Origin: Daphnia carinata
Lineage: Eukaryota; Arthropoda; Branchiopoda; Diplostraca; Daphniidae
Direction: 5' to 3'
Assembly (NCBI RefSeq): GCF_022539665.2
Contig: NC_081336.1
Location: 6,058,278-6,122,277 of the forward strand
Length of the DNA: 64,000 nt
Positions 14,301-24,853 of this stretch are shown one piece after another. Position numbers and translations under genes: made by a program. Each line of letters starts with the position of its first letter. Within the stretch, counting starts at the first letter, position 1. The notes under the pieces were generated by a model. That model was given only the letters and a program-made list of their open reading frames with translations, had not been told where the DNA came from and did no database searches.

Positions 14301-15054
14301 CAACGTATCGACCGGTGTGGCCAGTTCAAGCGATGCATTAAACCATAAAAGCTTGCGGGCATTTTTGCGTGTATACATTTTCGTTTTATTTGGAGAGAGG
14401 GGAGGTCGGCGCAACCCATCGAGGCATTAGCGAGATTGACCTGCTCGAGCAGACGGTCATTTCATGATTTGTTGCCATTGGATCGTGAAAGCAGACCCTG
14501 GCTGGCGGTAAGGCTCATGCCAACGATGGTCGGCCCAATGGTGCACTCGTGTAAGCTGCAGCGATACGGCCTGAATCACGCAGTTCTAGGGCACACAAGC
14601 ATTGAGCCGGCCAGCTATGTTTTAAGCCAATCTGCCTACGTTTGGACGGAACGACTTAGCGTCGTGTGCCAATAGAGCATTTCGGCTATAAGTAAAGAAC
14701 TACCCTGGGCGACTGCGAGCTGTCGTGGCCATGTTTTTTTTTTTTTTTTTTTAATGCTGATGACAACAACGCTAAGCTTGCCTTCGTAGGCCGAACTGTC
14801 GCTGTAATATTTTCGCCATGAAAACATCGACTGTCAAGAAGTTTGTCGCAGGATGCAAGTGCTGGCTTTCGAGCGATAAATAAAAGTTTCGGCAAGTTTG
14901 AAAGGAGAGAGCATTCAAAGAAAAGACGGAGAAAATGAAATGTATGGAAGAATTGATTATTTTCAATGGTGTGGTGGTATTGTACTTACACGAATCGCGA
15001 GTAGCGCGCGTGCTCGTCGCCTAATCCGTACAAGCCGGCCACAGCAGCAGCCAT
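1022..15054 (-). CDS. Sh: Shaker-type voltage-gated potassium channel (Kv1), ball-containing isoform
   Basis: Seven exons join in phase: 15054-14990, 7652-7526, 6942-6677, 6502-5862, one of two pore exons (5285-5156 or 3182-3053), 2147-1957 and 1194-1022. The product is 530 aa. It is a plasma-membrane, voltage-gated K+ channel subunit that forms tetramers. Visible in order are the inactivation ball (residues 1-21), the T1 domain (about 60-152), S1-S5, the pore with [10 protein letters not shown]6 with PVPVIVSNF, and a C-terminal ETDV that fits a PDZ ligand. S4 reads [13 protein letters not shown], a charge every third residue. Two glycosylation sequons (NGT, NLT) sit in the S1-S2 loop, as in fly Shaker. 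The protein is shorter than Drosophila Shaker because the N-terminal and C-terminal glutamine-rich stretches are absent. Other first exons feed the same body (see 21722-21747 and 37065-37114). Identity is near certain; the exact transcription starts are unknown. Confidence 0.95.
1957..2147 (-). CDS. Sh: Shaker S6 and proximal C-terminus exon
   Basis: The exon begins G-CCA-GTG after acceptor ctttacag, completing the codon for residue 449 (fly numbering) begun by either pore exon. It then encodes [20 protein letters not shown], the S6 gate motif PVPVIVSNF and the [14 protein letters not shown] segment. The donor is TTAG|GTATAT. Only one copy of this exon is visible. Confidence 0.93.
2148..3052 (-). 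other. Shaker intron between pore exon B and S6 exon
   Basis: This 905-base intron runs from donor GAC|GTACGA to acceptor ctttacag. It is AT-rich, and I see no additional pore-like or S6-like exon copy in it. Confidence 0.6.
3053..3182 (-). CDS. Sh: Shaker alternative pore exon B (Thr449 form)
   Basis: This 130-base exon has acceptor tttgcag and donor GACATGAC|GTACGA. It encodes the end of S5, the turret, the pore helix and the selectivity filter. The turret reads [17 protein letters not shown] and the filter reads [11 protein letters not shown]. Its last two bases (AC) join the G of the S6 exon to make ACG, Thr, at fly position 449. It has the same length and phase as exon A at 5156-5285, so using both or neither would break the frame or the channel. 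This strongly implies mutually exclusive use. It lies closer to the S6 exon than exon A does. Confidence 0.92.
3183..5155 (-). other. Shaker intron between the two pore exons
   Basis: These 1973 bases separate pore exons A and B. The stretch is AT-rich with several poly-A/T runs (for example 4980-4994). Reading frames extending from exon A past its donor are intronic. I see no third pore exon. Confidence 0.55.
5156..5285 (-). CDS. Sh: Shaker alternative pore exon A (Arg449 form)
   Basis: This 130-base exon has acceptor attgccag and donor GATATGAG|GTATTT. Its turret reads [17 protein letters not shown] and its filter reads [10 protein letters not shown]. The final AG joins the G of the S6 exon as AGG, so residue 449 (fly numbering) is Arg instead of the Thr of exon B. 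The two exons are clearly homologous, with many synonymous differences, which points to an old exon duplication under selection. From knowledge of the family, the residue at 449 governs external TEA block and the rate of C-type inactivation. Confidence 0.92.
5343..5370. repeat. (GT)14 microsatellite upstream of pore exon A
   Basis: There are fourteen GT units on the plus strand, so the Shaker transcript carries a CA repeat about 58-85 bases upstream of the pore exon A acceptor. CA repeats in introns are known binding sites for hnRNP L-type splicing regulators. A role here is inference. Confidence 0.9.
5862..6502 (-). CDS. Sh: Shaker S1-S5 exon (voltage sensor)
   Basis: This large 641-base exon has acceptor gattgtag and donor ATCG|GTAAGC. 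It begins with [15 protein letters not shown] after the split Arg codon. It then encodes S1, an S1-S2 loop with two N-glycosylation sequons, S2 ([15 protein letters not shown]), S3 ([15 protein letters not shown]), the arginine-rich S4, the S4-S5 linker with [17 protein letters not shown], and S5 up to FFLFIG. A poly-acidic EEEDIDD segment follows S3. Everything matches Kv1 channels residue for residue in the core. Confidence 0.95.
6677..6942 (-). CDS. Sh: Shaker T1 tetramerisation exon
   Basis: The exon starts with GTG (Val) after acceptor ttggactag and ends TTCAG|GTAGAT. It encodes [20 protein letters not shown], then [20 protein letters not shown] and the [19 protein letters not shown] core of the Kv1 T1/BTB fold. 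T1 sets subfamily-specific tetramer assembly and docks the Kv-beta/Hyperkinetic subunit. The GTG is an in-phase internal codon, not an initiation codon. Confidence 0.94.
7526..7652 (-). CDS. Sh: Shaker common pre-T1 exon (shared acceptor for all first exons)
   Basis: This exon has acceptor tttgtag and donor ATTAAC|GTAAGT-like (GTAAGTC). It begins G-TCT-CTG, encoding [18 protein letters not shown], and ends [17 protein letters not shown]. Fly Shaker has SLPKLSSQDEE and the same [17 protein letters not shown] string in this place. Because it enters in phase 2, any first exon must leave two bases over. The two well-supported first exons at 14990 and 21722 do so. Confidence 0.93.
11007..11026. 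repeat. (AC)10 microsatellite
   Basis: This is a perfect dinucleotide run followed by an A run, in Shaker intronic sequence. Confidence 0.85.
12710..12726. repeat. G17 homopolymer
   Basis: Seventeen consecutive G on the plus strand, C in the Shaker transcript. The run could form a G-quadruplex on the plus strand and is prone to length variation or sequencing error. Confidence 0.8.
14990..15054 (-). CDS. Sh: Shaker first coding exon encoding the N-type inactivation ball
   Basis: ATG at 15054 opens a 65-base coding segment ending TTCGT|GTAAGT, a near-perfect donor, in phase 2 as the common exon requires. The peptide starts [20 protein letters not shown] and continues F, then V across the junction, then SLPKL. 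The fly ShB ball starts [19 protein letters not shown], so the hydrophobic plug is almost identical with one extra Ala. Fast N-type inactivation by such a peptide is established for Shaker. The basic stretch after the plug is weaker here (His, two Arg, offset by Asp-Glu). A 12-codon upstream ORF ends in TAA just before this ATG. Its start, at ATG TGG about 15100, also sits in good context. Confidence 0.88.
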
Positions 15055-17093
15055 CGTGTGGCGCTTACTGAATTGCCATCCAGCACCTCACTCGCCACAT
15101 CAATATTAGAGCTAAAGGCAATACCGAAACCGCTAAGCAAAACAGTGAAGGGTTGGTTTATCCAAAGAAGAGCGAGCTTTGCCACTGGATCACGAAAACA
15201 TATTCAGTTGCTGTTGTTTCTCTACCGGACGGACTTTTTCTGCCAGATTTCAACGGCAAGGCGAAAAGCCAGAAGAACTCATCAAAAATATCAACGGAGA
15301 AATTGGGAAAGAAAAAGTTCGTTTGCGTTTTCGTGACTTTGAAAAACGCTGGCACCAAAGCACAAACTGATGACGATATTTCGCACGTTACGAAGCTTGC
15401 AAGTCCATGTAACAGTAACGACCATAACACATAATTTCAGTTTCGCCTTCAGTGTCTTTTCACAATCACTCTTTTTGCGATGCAAATGGCATTCGATTTA
15501 AAGTCAAACGACTCTCTGGTCTCGAGGATTTGGCACCCGCACACACGATTGGTCCTCAAAAGAAATGCACTGGACGACGAGAACTTTGCGAGTGTCGCTG
15601 GTTCGGTCAATTGAAGCACAATTTGCCACCGACCGAATGGCGTGAAAAAAGGGATCGACGACGAGACGTGGCCAGCGCTGCTTTCTCGTCCAGCATCACC
15701 AGTGCCGCATCCATTTCCGCCAAACGAAGCAGCTGCTTCTTTTGCCCACCACTGCTGTGTTGATTTTGAATATGCTCCCGAATTTCCCTCCCCAACCAAA
15801 ATACGGCAGCCGACGCAGCTCGGCAATGTCAGGAAAAAGAAGGGGAGGAGTGTAGAGAAGCAGTTTTTTTTTCTCTCTCTCTTTTTTTTTCTAATAAAAA
15901 GGAAAGGGTTGCTCGTGCATTTTGTCAAAGTGAAGTCAGGACAGCAATACCCGCCCTAGATTTCTTTTTTTTTTTTTTTTTTTTTGCTCTCATCCGGCAC
16001 CCACTTATGGGCAAGCGCTCACGTTTCCCTACGTTTTCGGGGTAAGGTGTAGGGACGGGTGCGATCGAGTGACAAGAATCGCAGAGAGTCTAATATGAAT
16101 TTAGAACGAATAGAACGCAGAGGTCGACATGGATCGGCTGAAATCGAAACAGGTCGGTAGTGCTAGAGTCCGTCTCTGGTGCGCAAGGGGGGGGGGGCTG
16201 TTAGTCGAGCTGACTTTCTAGGAACGTTAGACAAACGGCGAGCGCAGATGACGACTGGCGCTTTCAACGTGCCAGCAACAGAAATATATAGCTAACGATA
16301 GGTAGATCGCGTGTCTAATCCGCTCAGTAGTTGCTGTGTTCGCCTAGTTTTTCGAATCCGTGACGATGCCGTCGCTTGCCACCGCTAGCACCGCCACTAA
16401 CTCTGCCGCTGTGCCAAACTCTTACGACGATGCCTTTACTTTATTTTATTTTTTTTTTTTTTTTTTCTATTTCGACTTCTTTCTTTTTTTTTATTACTAT
16501 GGCGACGCTCAATCGACCGAACGCAAGTTCTGCATCGACCAGCCACAAAAACAAGAGGTCGAAAATGGTCACCACGCCTGCTGGCACAACGATATCTTTG
16601 TTTTTTTTGTTTTTTTTTCATAGCACAAACGCATACATTTCTTCTGTTATCCTTGTAAGAAACTAGAAACACATAAATTATGATAATAATATGCTAAGAA
16701 AAAAAAAGAAGAAAAAAAAATCTAAGTGAAAAAAAACCAAAACAGTTGTAAAAGAGATACCGGATGCAAAAAGAAAACATTAGGCGACACAACCGTTGTC
16801 GGATAGGGAATAGGGAAGATGCGCTCTCTCGCCTTGGCTCATGTCTACTGGATCGAACCTTCGTCTGAGTGTGCTGCATGCCAGTTCGCAGCAACCGTGT
16901 CACGAGGGCTGGCACCCATAGCCCACGTCACACATAGCTATCATAAATGGGGTCTCTAGTTCTCGTTCGTTCGTCCTATGGCGCCAAAATCGGGAACCTT
17001 TTTGAGCTTTAAGATCTCTCTGGTTGGACGCATTTGAGCAAACCTGCAAAATCCATCCAGGTCCATATGGCGGGCCGATGCGTGTAATCATCC

Positions 17094-17096
<3 letters not shown>

Positions 17097-17124
<28 letters not shown>
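17097..17124. repeat. T28 homopolymer
   Basis: The longest of a series of plus-strand T tracts in this part of the window. In the Shaker transcript it reads as poly-A. Confidence 0.85.
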
Positions 17125-17125
<1 letters not shown>

Positions 17126-19074
17126 CGCAACAAGCCGAGCGGCGGAATTTTTTCCAAAAATTGTGATCGTACAAAACAAAGATGCGTCGGATAAGGTTCA
17201 AAAACCTTTTTCTTGCCTTGTTTTTTGTTTTGTTTTTCAAACGTAAAGAAGAAATGACATAAAGCAAAAAATTCTGCCATACTTTTAGCCTTGCTGGTGA
17301 TAGTTAGTCTACATCGGCAAGGTGCCCAGAGGCGACCTTATCCATCATTGGCGTCGTACCTCTCGCTTGCTGCCTTAATGCCTTGTCTTCCGAACGCGAC
17401 AGTATGACGGCCAAAAAAAAAAAAATAAAAAGAAGGAGGAAAAATTCAAAAAATAATAACAATAAAAAAAAAACAACAACAACAAGAAGGCATAATAATA
17501 GATAATAAAATATAGAGCTACAGGAATATATCTGCCGCACGGACGTGATGCGACGGAATGCAACGCGAGTAGGAATTTCTTGGCTGCCTTCAATATCTTC
17601 TCAGTTTCGGTAAATTATTAGCGCGATGTGCAATCTGTGTTTATTTTAAACCTGAAATAACTTCATGTTTTTCAGATTAGTTATTTACACCGTTGTCTTA
17701 TTTGTTCTAGTTCTACTGGTGTCGTGCGTTGCACACGTCACTTTATGACAAATTGACAAATTCTTGCCTGCCTATCTGCCCTATCTAGTCCATAACAACT
17801 TACGTGTTTGTCCACATAGCAATAAATTTAGCCTAGTCACGTGATCAGTTGGATAACGTAACAAAACAGCTCGCATAACTACCAACGTCCCAATTACACG
17901 TATACACAGTAATAAACCAAGAAGCGTTTCCGGCACCGTACAACGTTGTATCTCTTGACGGCCCAAACGACAAATCAATTGGCTAGTTCTGATCCGCTAC
18001 ATGCCAGTTGTTGTTATTGTGGATCAACCTTGAGAACCCCTCCCTATTCCCGTTACAGCACTGTGTCAAGCCTCTCGTCAAAGACTGTTTGCTAGTTGCT
18101 CATCGTACCCGACTTATTGTTCCGACAGCCCTAATTTATTGCCGAGTTTGGGTCTCTGGCGTCAATGACCACAATCGGTTTTCCAATGTTTATAGGGGAC
18201 AATGGCGTTCGTGATAATCACCCATTATTTTAGAAGAAGAAAAAACAACAACATTTCTAATTTGTGACTAAAATAGGGATGTTTTTGTTTTAAGTAGGTT
18301 GAAACTTTTTTTTAACAGTTCACATTAAAAAAATCAATAGCGTTAATAGCTTCAACATGCATGTAAGAGTTAAGCAAAAGCAGTATTTGATACATTGCGT
18401 ATTTTGTTTTTCCCGCCTCCAAACTAAACAAGAAAGATCACCGTAAAAATCTCCGCTATTTTTTGTATTGTGTTTTGAAATGAAATCACGAATTGGAACC
18501 AAGTGTCAGATTATCGCCGACCTACTCTGCAGCGCGTATATATATATGGCGCAGCAGCGTAGAGATTGTAAACTGTCGGCTGAAAGGAGATCGATCGGTT
18601 TGTGTTTCAGACAAAACGTCACAATATAGGGGTTTTTTTTGCTGCAACTGCCACCATTTGTTTGGTTAGCTCCTCAAGAAACATTAAAGCTATACACTGG
18701 GAAAGGCGATTTTCTCTATTGCGCCCTGATTTTATCTTGTCCCAAATTCGTTTCGAGAAAGAAAAATGTTCGCTGAAAAATGTTCGCGTAACAAGGATTC
18801 TTTTTTTTTTTTTTTTTTTTTTTTTCCGCTTAGCCGTTATCATGGTGCTCAAAGATTTTGCTATCGAGCGGGCCAAATTTATTTTTATTTTTGTTCACAT
18901 AATGGACGGCAAACTTGCTAAGGATATGCTTTGTTCGAATACCTTTCACTCTTAATTCACTCTTAATAAAAAGAATGATTGATTCTCTAGTAATGTCTGT
19001 AGGTTACTACTTCAAATGAAAGAAACAAGTACGAAGAGAATGACAGAAATAATAACAAAAATAAAATGAACAAC

Positions 19075-19150
19075 GGATTCGAACCCAGGGAATGTTTGTA
19101 ACGGTCACAACATTGCGGGATAGTACTATGCTGGCATACCATTGATAAAA
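19075..19150 (-). repeat. tRNA-like / SINE-like relic with Pol III box sequences
   Basis: On the minus strand a sequence resembling an A box (TGGTATGCCAG) is followed about 50 bases later by a perfect B-box match (GGTTCGAATCC) and a T-rich tail. The T stem does not pair properly, so this is not a functional tRNA. It could be an eroded tRNA-derived SINE or a chance match. Confidence 0.3.
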
Positions 19151-21721
19151 TGGAAAAGAAAAAACTCGAAAAATAAAAGGCAAGAGAAATCCAATAAAAC
19201 AAGATGATTGAACAAAAAGGATATTAGAAAAACCTGCCAAAAGAAACTTCACAGCGTAACTTTCACCGCAGTGTGGCTCTACGTTTGTTGACGTATATAT
19301 GTATTATCTCTTTTTTTTTTTTGTTTTCTTTTTGTTGTTGGTAGGGGAGGGAGGGAAAAGGGATTTGATAAAGTCAGACAAGGACGTTCTTTTCGGAAGT
19401 TGTAAGCTGTCTCTCTTTAAACAAGTCTACAGAAGTCTGTATTTTTCCTATAACGCATAACTTGCGTACGGTGTTGAAAGCTTGCAATTTCTCCTCGAAT
19501 TTTACTATCTCTGCAATTGGGCGCTTCCTGTCACTAGAAGTGCTTTCGTTCTCTGCAGCATCATAGCTGAGTTGTATGGCTATCCGTTAAAATTTATGAA
19601 GCAAATAACCGGGGCCATATACGAGGAAGTCGGCAATCAAAAATGCAAAAATTTTCAACGCTAGTGGATTACGCTGAAGTCTACGCGCATTGCAGAACCA
19701 TTCCTACTTACTTCCCACTTTTAACGATAACTTTATTACAAACACTTGGCAATGTTGAATTTCATTATCATTTTTCTTTCAATTAATGCAAACCCATCTG
19801 CCAACGGTAGTTTTTAACGAATCGATATTGATTCAGGAAACGAATTAATTCAACGTTTCATGTTAGCACCAGCCGCCAGTGTGCCGAGTAGGTGCACGCA
19901 CACCATAGTACTGAGAGCTCATTAGATCACACTACACGAATAAGTTACATATTTATACGGCATTACATGCCTTTTGTTTGTTCGTGACAGCTAGCAATGA
20001 GCCCAGCACGGCGCATCATATTATCAGCAAAGGTTGCAGAAAGAAAGTCGATACTACGCCTAAAAAGTGTGCGTGAGCTGTTCACAAAAGAATAGGCGAA
20101 TCGAGACAGGCATGTATTAGGTCTGACGCATAGTACTTGGCCGTGAGGCGATGCCGATGCGGTTTGTAGCGTTGGTTGCCCAGTAACGGACAGTGCGTAC
20201 AGCACGTCGAGTCGTCCTAATTTAATGGATGCAAATAGTAGATGGGCTACTAAAGCGCAAATCTTTGTGGTCTGTCAGGAAAATCGGATGAAATCCTCTG
20301 CTTTGTTGTTTTCAAGTAAACCGAGATCAATCTTATACAAATGTTGAAAATGATTTATTTGGATTTACAGCCGCGTTATCATCCGGTGAATATTGATCGC
20401 CAAAACATGGACAAAATGAGATTGGCAAAGGAAATTCCACGTGAACGGACATGACTAATGACAAACATGACAAAGGCTTTTGTGTCTGTATTTATTCTGG
20501 ATGTACGCGGCAACGCTACTACAATCGGTCATCGGTTGCTAGGGCAAACAGAGAACGGCATCGTTTCGCATGTGTTGATGCTGACAAGGATCGACCGCAG
20601 TCAGACGATTGGCTACACTAATGATGCCACACTAGATTTCACTAACGTACCGATGTATTCGCTAAACCAAACAAACGCGAAATAATGTGATTTCGTCCCA
20701 CTTCTCGTGCATCAGAAATAAGAATTTGGGTAGCAGCTGAACTTGATTGCACTCTTTGTATTGATTTCCCTAGTAGCAGCTATTTGCTGCGGGCTAAATA
20801 GGTCGTATATATATCGCTAGTTGATATTGTTGCTATCACTGTCGTACGCGGCGCTAACAGGCTGCTGACGAGTAATAAAAGGTTGTTAATTTGGGGTTAC
20901 AGCCACTATCCAGTCGGCCACTGGACTCGTCACGGAATTAGGTTGCCAACAGAGGCCACGGCTTGGCCGAGAGCAATTCCTTTAGCGAAAAAACTGAGAA
21001 ACCTTGAACGTAGCAATCGATGATGAATAGAACTGAATGAGCTATTGGGACAGCTCACGTCAAACTGGACCAGAGTGTGCAGTTTTCTTTCCATTTTTTT
21101 TTTTTTTTTTTTTTCGAGCTTATCTCTCTCGCACTGTCACACATCTAAATATAACCAAAAGGCAAAAGCTGTGGCTTGATATGCGCCAGTCACAATTCCG
21201 GGGCTTTCCGGCTGAAGCTTTTCAAAGCAAAAATAACTATCTCTCGCCATTCGACTTGTGTTTGCGCATAGACCTCCACACAGTTGAAAGGCTGGAATCT
21301 CTTGAAAGTGTTTGAATGTTGGCCTTAGAGCCACCCACCTCTGATGCAGTGGCAAACAGTGAACAGTGGCCACGTCTTACAGGCTGTTGGTTGTTTTTCT
21401 TTGGCTGACACAGCCGCATTCCGTATACGTGTGACTATCGGCACGAGTCCAAATCCCCCTAACCATCGCCTCCTTATCTCCCATCAGCAGAGTTATCCAA
21501 AAGGCATAACAGGTGGATTAGCTCGCCGATGACTTACGTGCTGGTGCACACACATTGGCATGAGTCAAAACATCCGAAGGAACAGTTTACGGCTGTTTCT
21601 TCATGTTTGCTTTCGTTTGGTCGTTCAATATAAATGGAAAACTCGGTCGTTCACCGAGTTTGAGCATAGAGTCTAAGACTTTTTATAAAGATAACTATGA
21701 ACGATTGAGTTTGAGACTTAC

Positions 21722-21747
21722 CCGCCGACCATAATAAAAGCCTGCAT
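21722..21747 (-). CDS. Sh: Shaker alternative first coding exon, short non-ball N-terminus
   Basis: ATG at 21747 opens eight codons plus two bases (MQAFIMVG-G) ending GGCGG|GTAAGT, a strong donor in phase 2. Spliced to the common exon it gives [19 protein letters not shown]. From memory, one Drosophila Shaker isoform begins MQMILVAGG-SLPKLSSQDE. The match in length, the phase and the final Gly-Gly are hard to explain by chance. The predicted channel is 517 aa and has no ball, so it should inactivate slowly unless a beta subunit supplies a ball. The exon lies about 14 kb from its splice partner. A separate promoter is implied. Confidence 0.75.
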
Positions 21748-24700
21748 TGCGGCGACAGCAAAAAGACAAAAAACAGGAAGGCAAACTGGCCAGCAGCTTA
21801 TGATGGCTACGGTCTTGGGTTCCGGCGTCGAAAGCAGGCGCCACCAATAACGATTGTTTCTTCTTGTTGATCTGGCTCTGTGGCCATATCGACGGCGAAC
21901 TCTAGCGCACTATTGGACCAGGTGGAGGAAAGCAAAACTGTGCTGCGGTTCGTCCGGAACATGACACAAAAAGCACCAAATTGTAGGACAGCCCCGCCTC
22001 CGAATTGAACGTTTTTTGTTTTTTTTTTCTTTTGCGGGTGTCCCAACCAGACAGGCTGGCACAATAACGGCTAACGATCAGTGAATGACATAGAGCATCA
22101 CTCTATCCGCTGACCCTATCTAGCTGTTGCTTTTTTCTTTTCTTTTTTTTTTTTTTTCCTTGTTTCACACTTAACACATCAAGCAACAGCAGGTTTGACG
22201 TAACCGCTACGCGAAATCAAACCCTCGACCTGCACGATCAGTAGACGCAGCCACTCACAAACACAGAATAAAAGATATGCTGCACAGGGAGTGATAGTGT
22301 GTGTGTGCGCGGCTTGGTCGGGTCGATAGTCTCGCTTCCCCCCAACTACACCATGTGCTGTTGTGACCAGACTTGCCTCAATGGCAGCCTCTCTACTACT
22401 GCCATCGCAGACGATCGTTTCGCGCGAATGACACGCCTTCGCTGTCCGTCGCCGTCTCGCTGGCTGCTTGCACACAAGAATGCCGGCCAATGCATAGTAC
22501 AAATGAAATTCGGGAAAATAAAATAAAGTAAGTAAGTTTGTTTGACGTGGAACTAAGCAACTCCGCGAAATATTTGGCTGAGTGAGTCTTCCCTGGTGGC
22601 CGGCAATAGCAACTCGGATCGTGATGCCTTTAATGCCCGTGGCCCGGATGAATCAATGATACTGTTCAATTTTTTACACTCGTCTGTTTGTTTTCTGATT
22701 TCTCCCTCCTCCCTCCCACAAGAAGAGTTCAACCACTGTCTGCGTCGGACTCTATGAATAAAGATGGACGATCTGTCGACCGAGAAATAGAAATTCGTCT
22801 GTCGGAGCAGCTTGAAGCTAGGATGCGACTGGCGAGAGCTACCACTAATAGTGCTATTGCTTATGATGTTGGCTCGCGTTGGCTCTCGTCGAGTAGTGTT
22901 GCCGCTGCCATGGTCTGCCATTCGACACATGCCCAGAAGGGAGCAAGTGGCTGCTGGCAGCACTTTCGCTCACATAGACACACATAAACTAGAACACATT
23001 TAGCTGCACACACAAGTTGCAACTATTGCGTATCCGCCTAGTTCATATTTCCGTACTGTGATTTATTTAGCTCCTACCCCTTTCCAACTCCTCCCTCCTC
23101 TTCTTTGCATTCATTGCAACCGCTCATTGTATTTGATCTTTTTTTTTTTTGCTGCAGTAGTTCGTTGGAATTTTTAGTGTAAAAAAAAAAAATGTTTTCT
23201 GGGTCACATAACACGTGTTCGTACCGCGAACCGAGGTAATGCAAACATTGGAGGCATTAAAGTGGCTTACTTCTGTTTTCGTTGCTAATATTTGTTGTTC
23301 AAAAAAAAAATCTCGCTGTTGAAAAAAAGGTTGACGTTTCTCGTTCGGGAACATCACAGAAATTCGTGAATAATTCTAAGAACGTAAAATCTTTGGCCTT
23401 TGAACTTTTTGAAAATGAGCGGCTGGAATGACCATTGATCCGTGCTCAAATGCAGCTCGCCTTTCACCCATCAAAACACATGTCATGAGCGTTGAAATTT
23501 CATTTTTTAAGTGATTTAAAAAAGAAATTGCAAAAACTTATACCAAATTATAAAGGGAAAAAAAGTATTCGCATTATTTCAGGGCTGTAAACGTGGTCTA
23601 CTATTCGCACGTTATCTGTTTCATGCACTGTGTTCAGCTAGCTTTGCTTTTCGAAGAATTCAGTCAATAGATCAATAGCCAACTGAAATGCTTAACACAT
23701 ACTCAAAAAGCAATTTATTCTTTCCTCCACATCGACAGATAAGATTTTCGTAACAGAGTGATGAAAAGCCACTTGAACGAAAACCGCGTGCCACATGACA
23801 TTTGGCTTATCTCCGATCGAAACCCTTTTAAACATTTCTTGAGCACTAAAGTTGGAACCAAAAAATTGGCTTTCGTGTAGAGCCAATCACTATCGCAGTG
23901 GGGCTCGTTGTTGCCATAGCCCAGTGCATATTGTCTCTGCTGGGACTGCTCTCAAAGTGTGAAATCCATTGGCAAATTATGACGCAAAGTTTACGAGGCT
24001 AACGACACTAGTTCGCTACCCCTTATCTCGAAAGCTACAGACATACAGTGACAGCGGCTAAATATAAGTCACGGGACATCAGCAATTCGCGAGAGGTGAG
24101 AAAAGCCACACTATGCAGGTTGAAGCTTGCTCAACGGAAAGTTGGAAAGAGAGAAACAAATGAAAGAAAATTGGACCGAAACGGTTGCCCCTCGCACAAA
24201 GTCCTGCACAACTGGCCCAGATGCATCCAAAAATACGAACATCTTCTGTTAAAGAAAATATCGAAAATGTGCCTGTTATGGTGTTATTCGATTTCTTTCC
24301 TAGAAGCAGCTCTGTAAGGTTGTCTAGTGAGTGATGAAAACAGGGCAATTTTTGCTGATGCGTCGTTCAGCACATCATCAGCCAACAACAGGCAGCACAG
24401 AGTACGCAGTCATCTACAAGTGGAAGAAAAAAGTGAGGCAACAAAGCAGCAGTCACACCACCAAGTATACGGATGGCCAACTGTTACAACGAAACGTTTT
24501 GATAAAAGCGATTATGGTGTTCTCGATTTGTAAGGACTCATTTACGCAGATACGATTGACATTCTGCGGCAGCTATGAAAGCTAAGCACTATCCACGGCT
24601 TACGCACTTGGCTTCGCTACATGAAACAAAGGTTTACATTGATCTAAAAACTGAAATACTCCAATACAAATGCAAAATGTATCAATGAAGGGATCTATTC

Positions 24701-24834
24701 GGCGTAATAATCTTTTTTTTGTTATTAGCATGCAATCTCACTGGTTATAAATCTTTTTCAAATGAAGTGGAAATTTTCTATTGATAGTACTTTAGGTACA
24801 ATCATTAAAACATCTAAATAAATGAAAAGATATT

Positions 24835-24853
24835 TATATATATATATATATAT
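24835..24853. repeat. (TA)n microsatellite
   Basis: A short run of alternating T and A between 24835 and 24853, in non-coding sequence. Confidence 0.8.

Larger units (their letters stand above)
7653..14989 (-). other. Large Shaker intron between the ball exon and the common exon
   Basis: This is about 7.3 kb with no supported gene. It contains T tracts (for example near 8445), a (CA)10 run at 11007-11026, a 17-base G run at 12710-12726, and C runs near 13852 and 13878. The open frames here are short, lack splice support and match no family I recognise. A weak phase-2 first-exon candidate on the minus strand (about 9505) rests only on a mediocre donor. Confidence 0.5.
15080..21721 (-). other. 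Shaker 5' region and intron between first exons
   Basis: This is about 6.6 kb upstream of the ball exon. It should hold the ball-isoform promoter and 5' UTR, but I cannot place a start site. Long T tracts are frequent (15964-15985, about 16448-16466, 17097-17124, 18800-18825, 21092-21114). A minus-strand ATG with a strong GTAAGT donor in the required phase lies at 17804-17817 and would give MWTNT before SLPKL; it is unproven. No plus-strand gene is apparent. Confidence 0.45.

Noticed and set aside
15449-15928. 159-codon minus-strand open frame upstream of the ball exon
   Set aside because: It is interrupted by low-complexity Lys/Arg and Phe runs from homopolymers and has no homology I can see. 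The opposite strand is equally open. Probably 5' UTR or intron.
19075-19150. Functional tRNA gene on the minus strand
   Set aside because: The B-box word is perfect, but the T stem and acceptor stem do not pair and no standard anticodon arm can be drawn.
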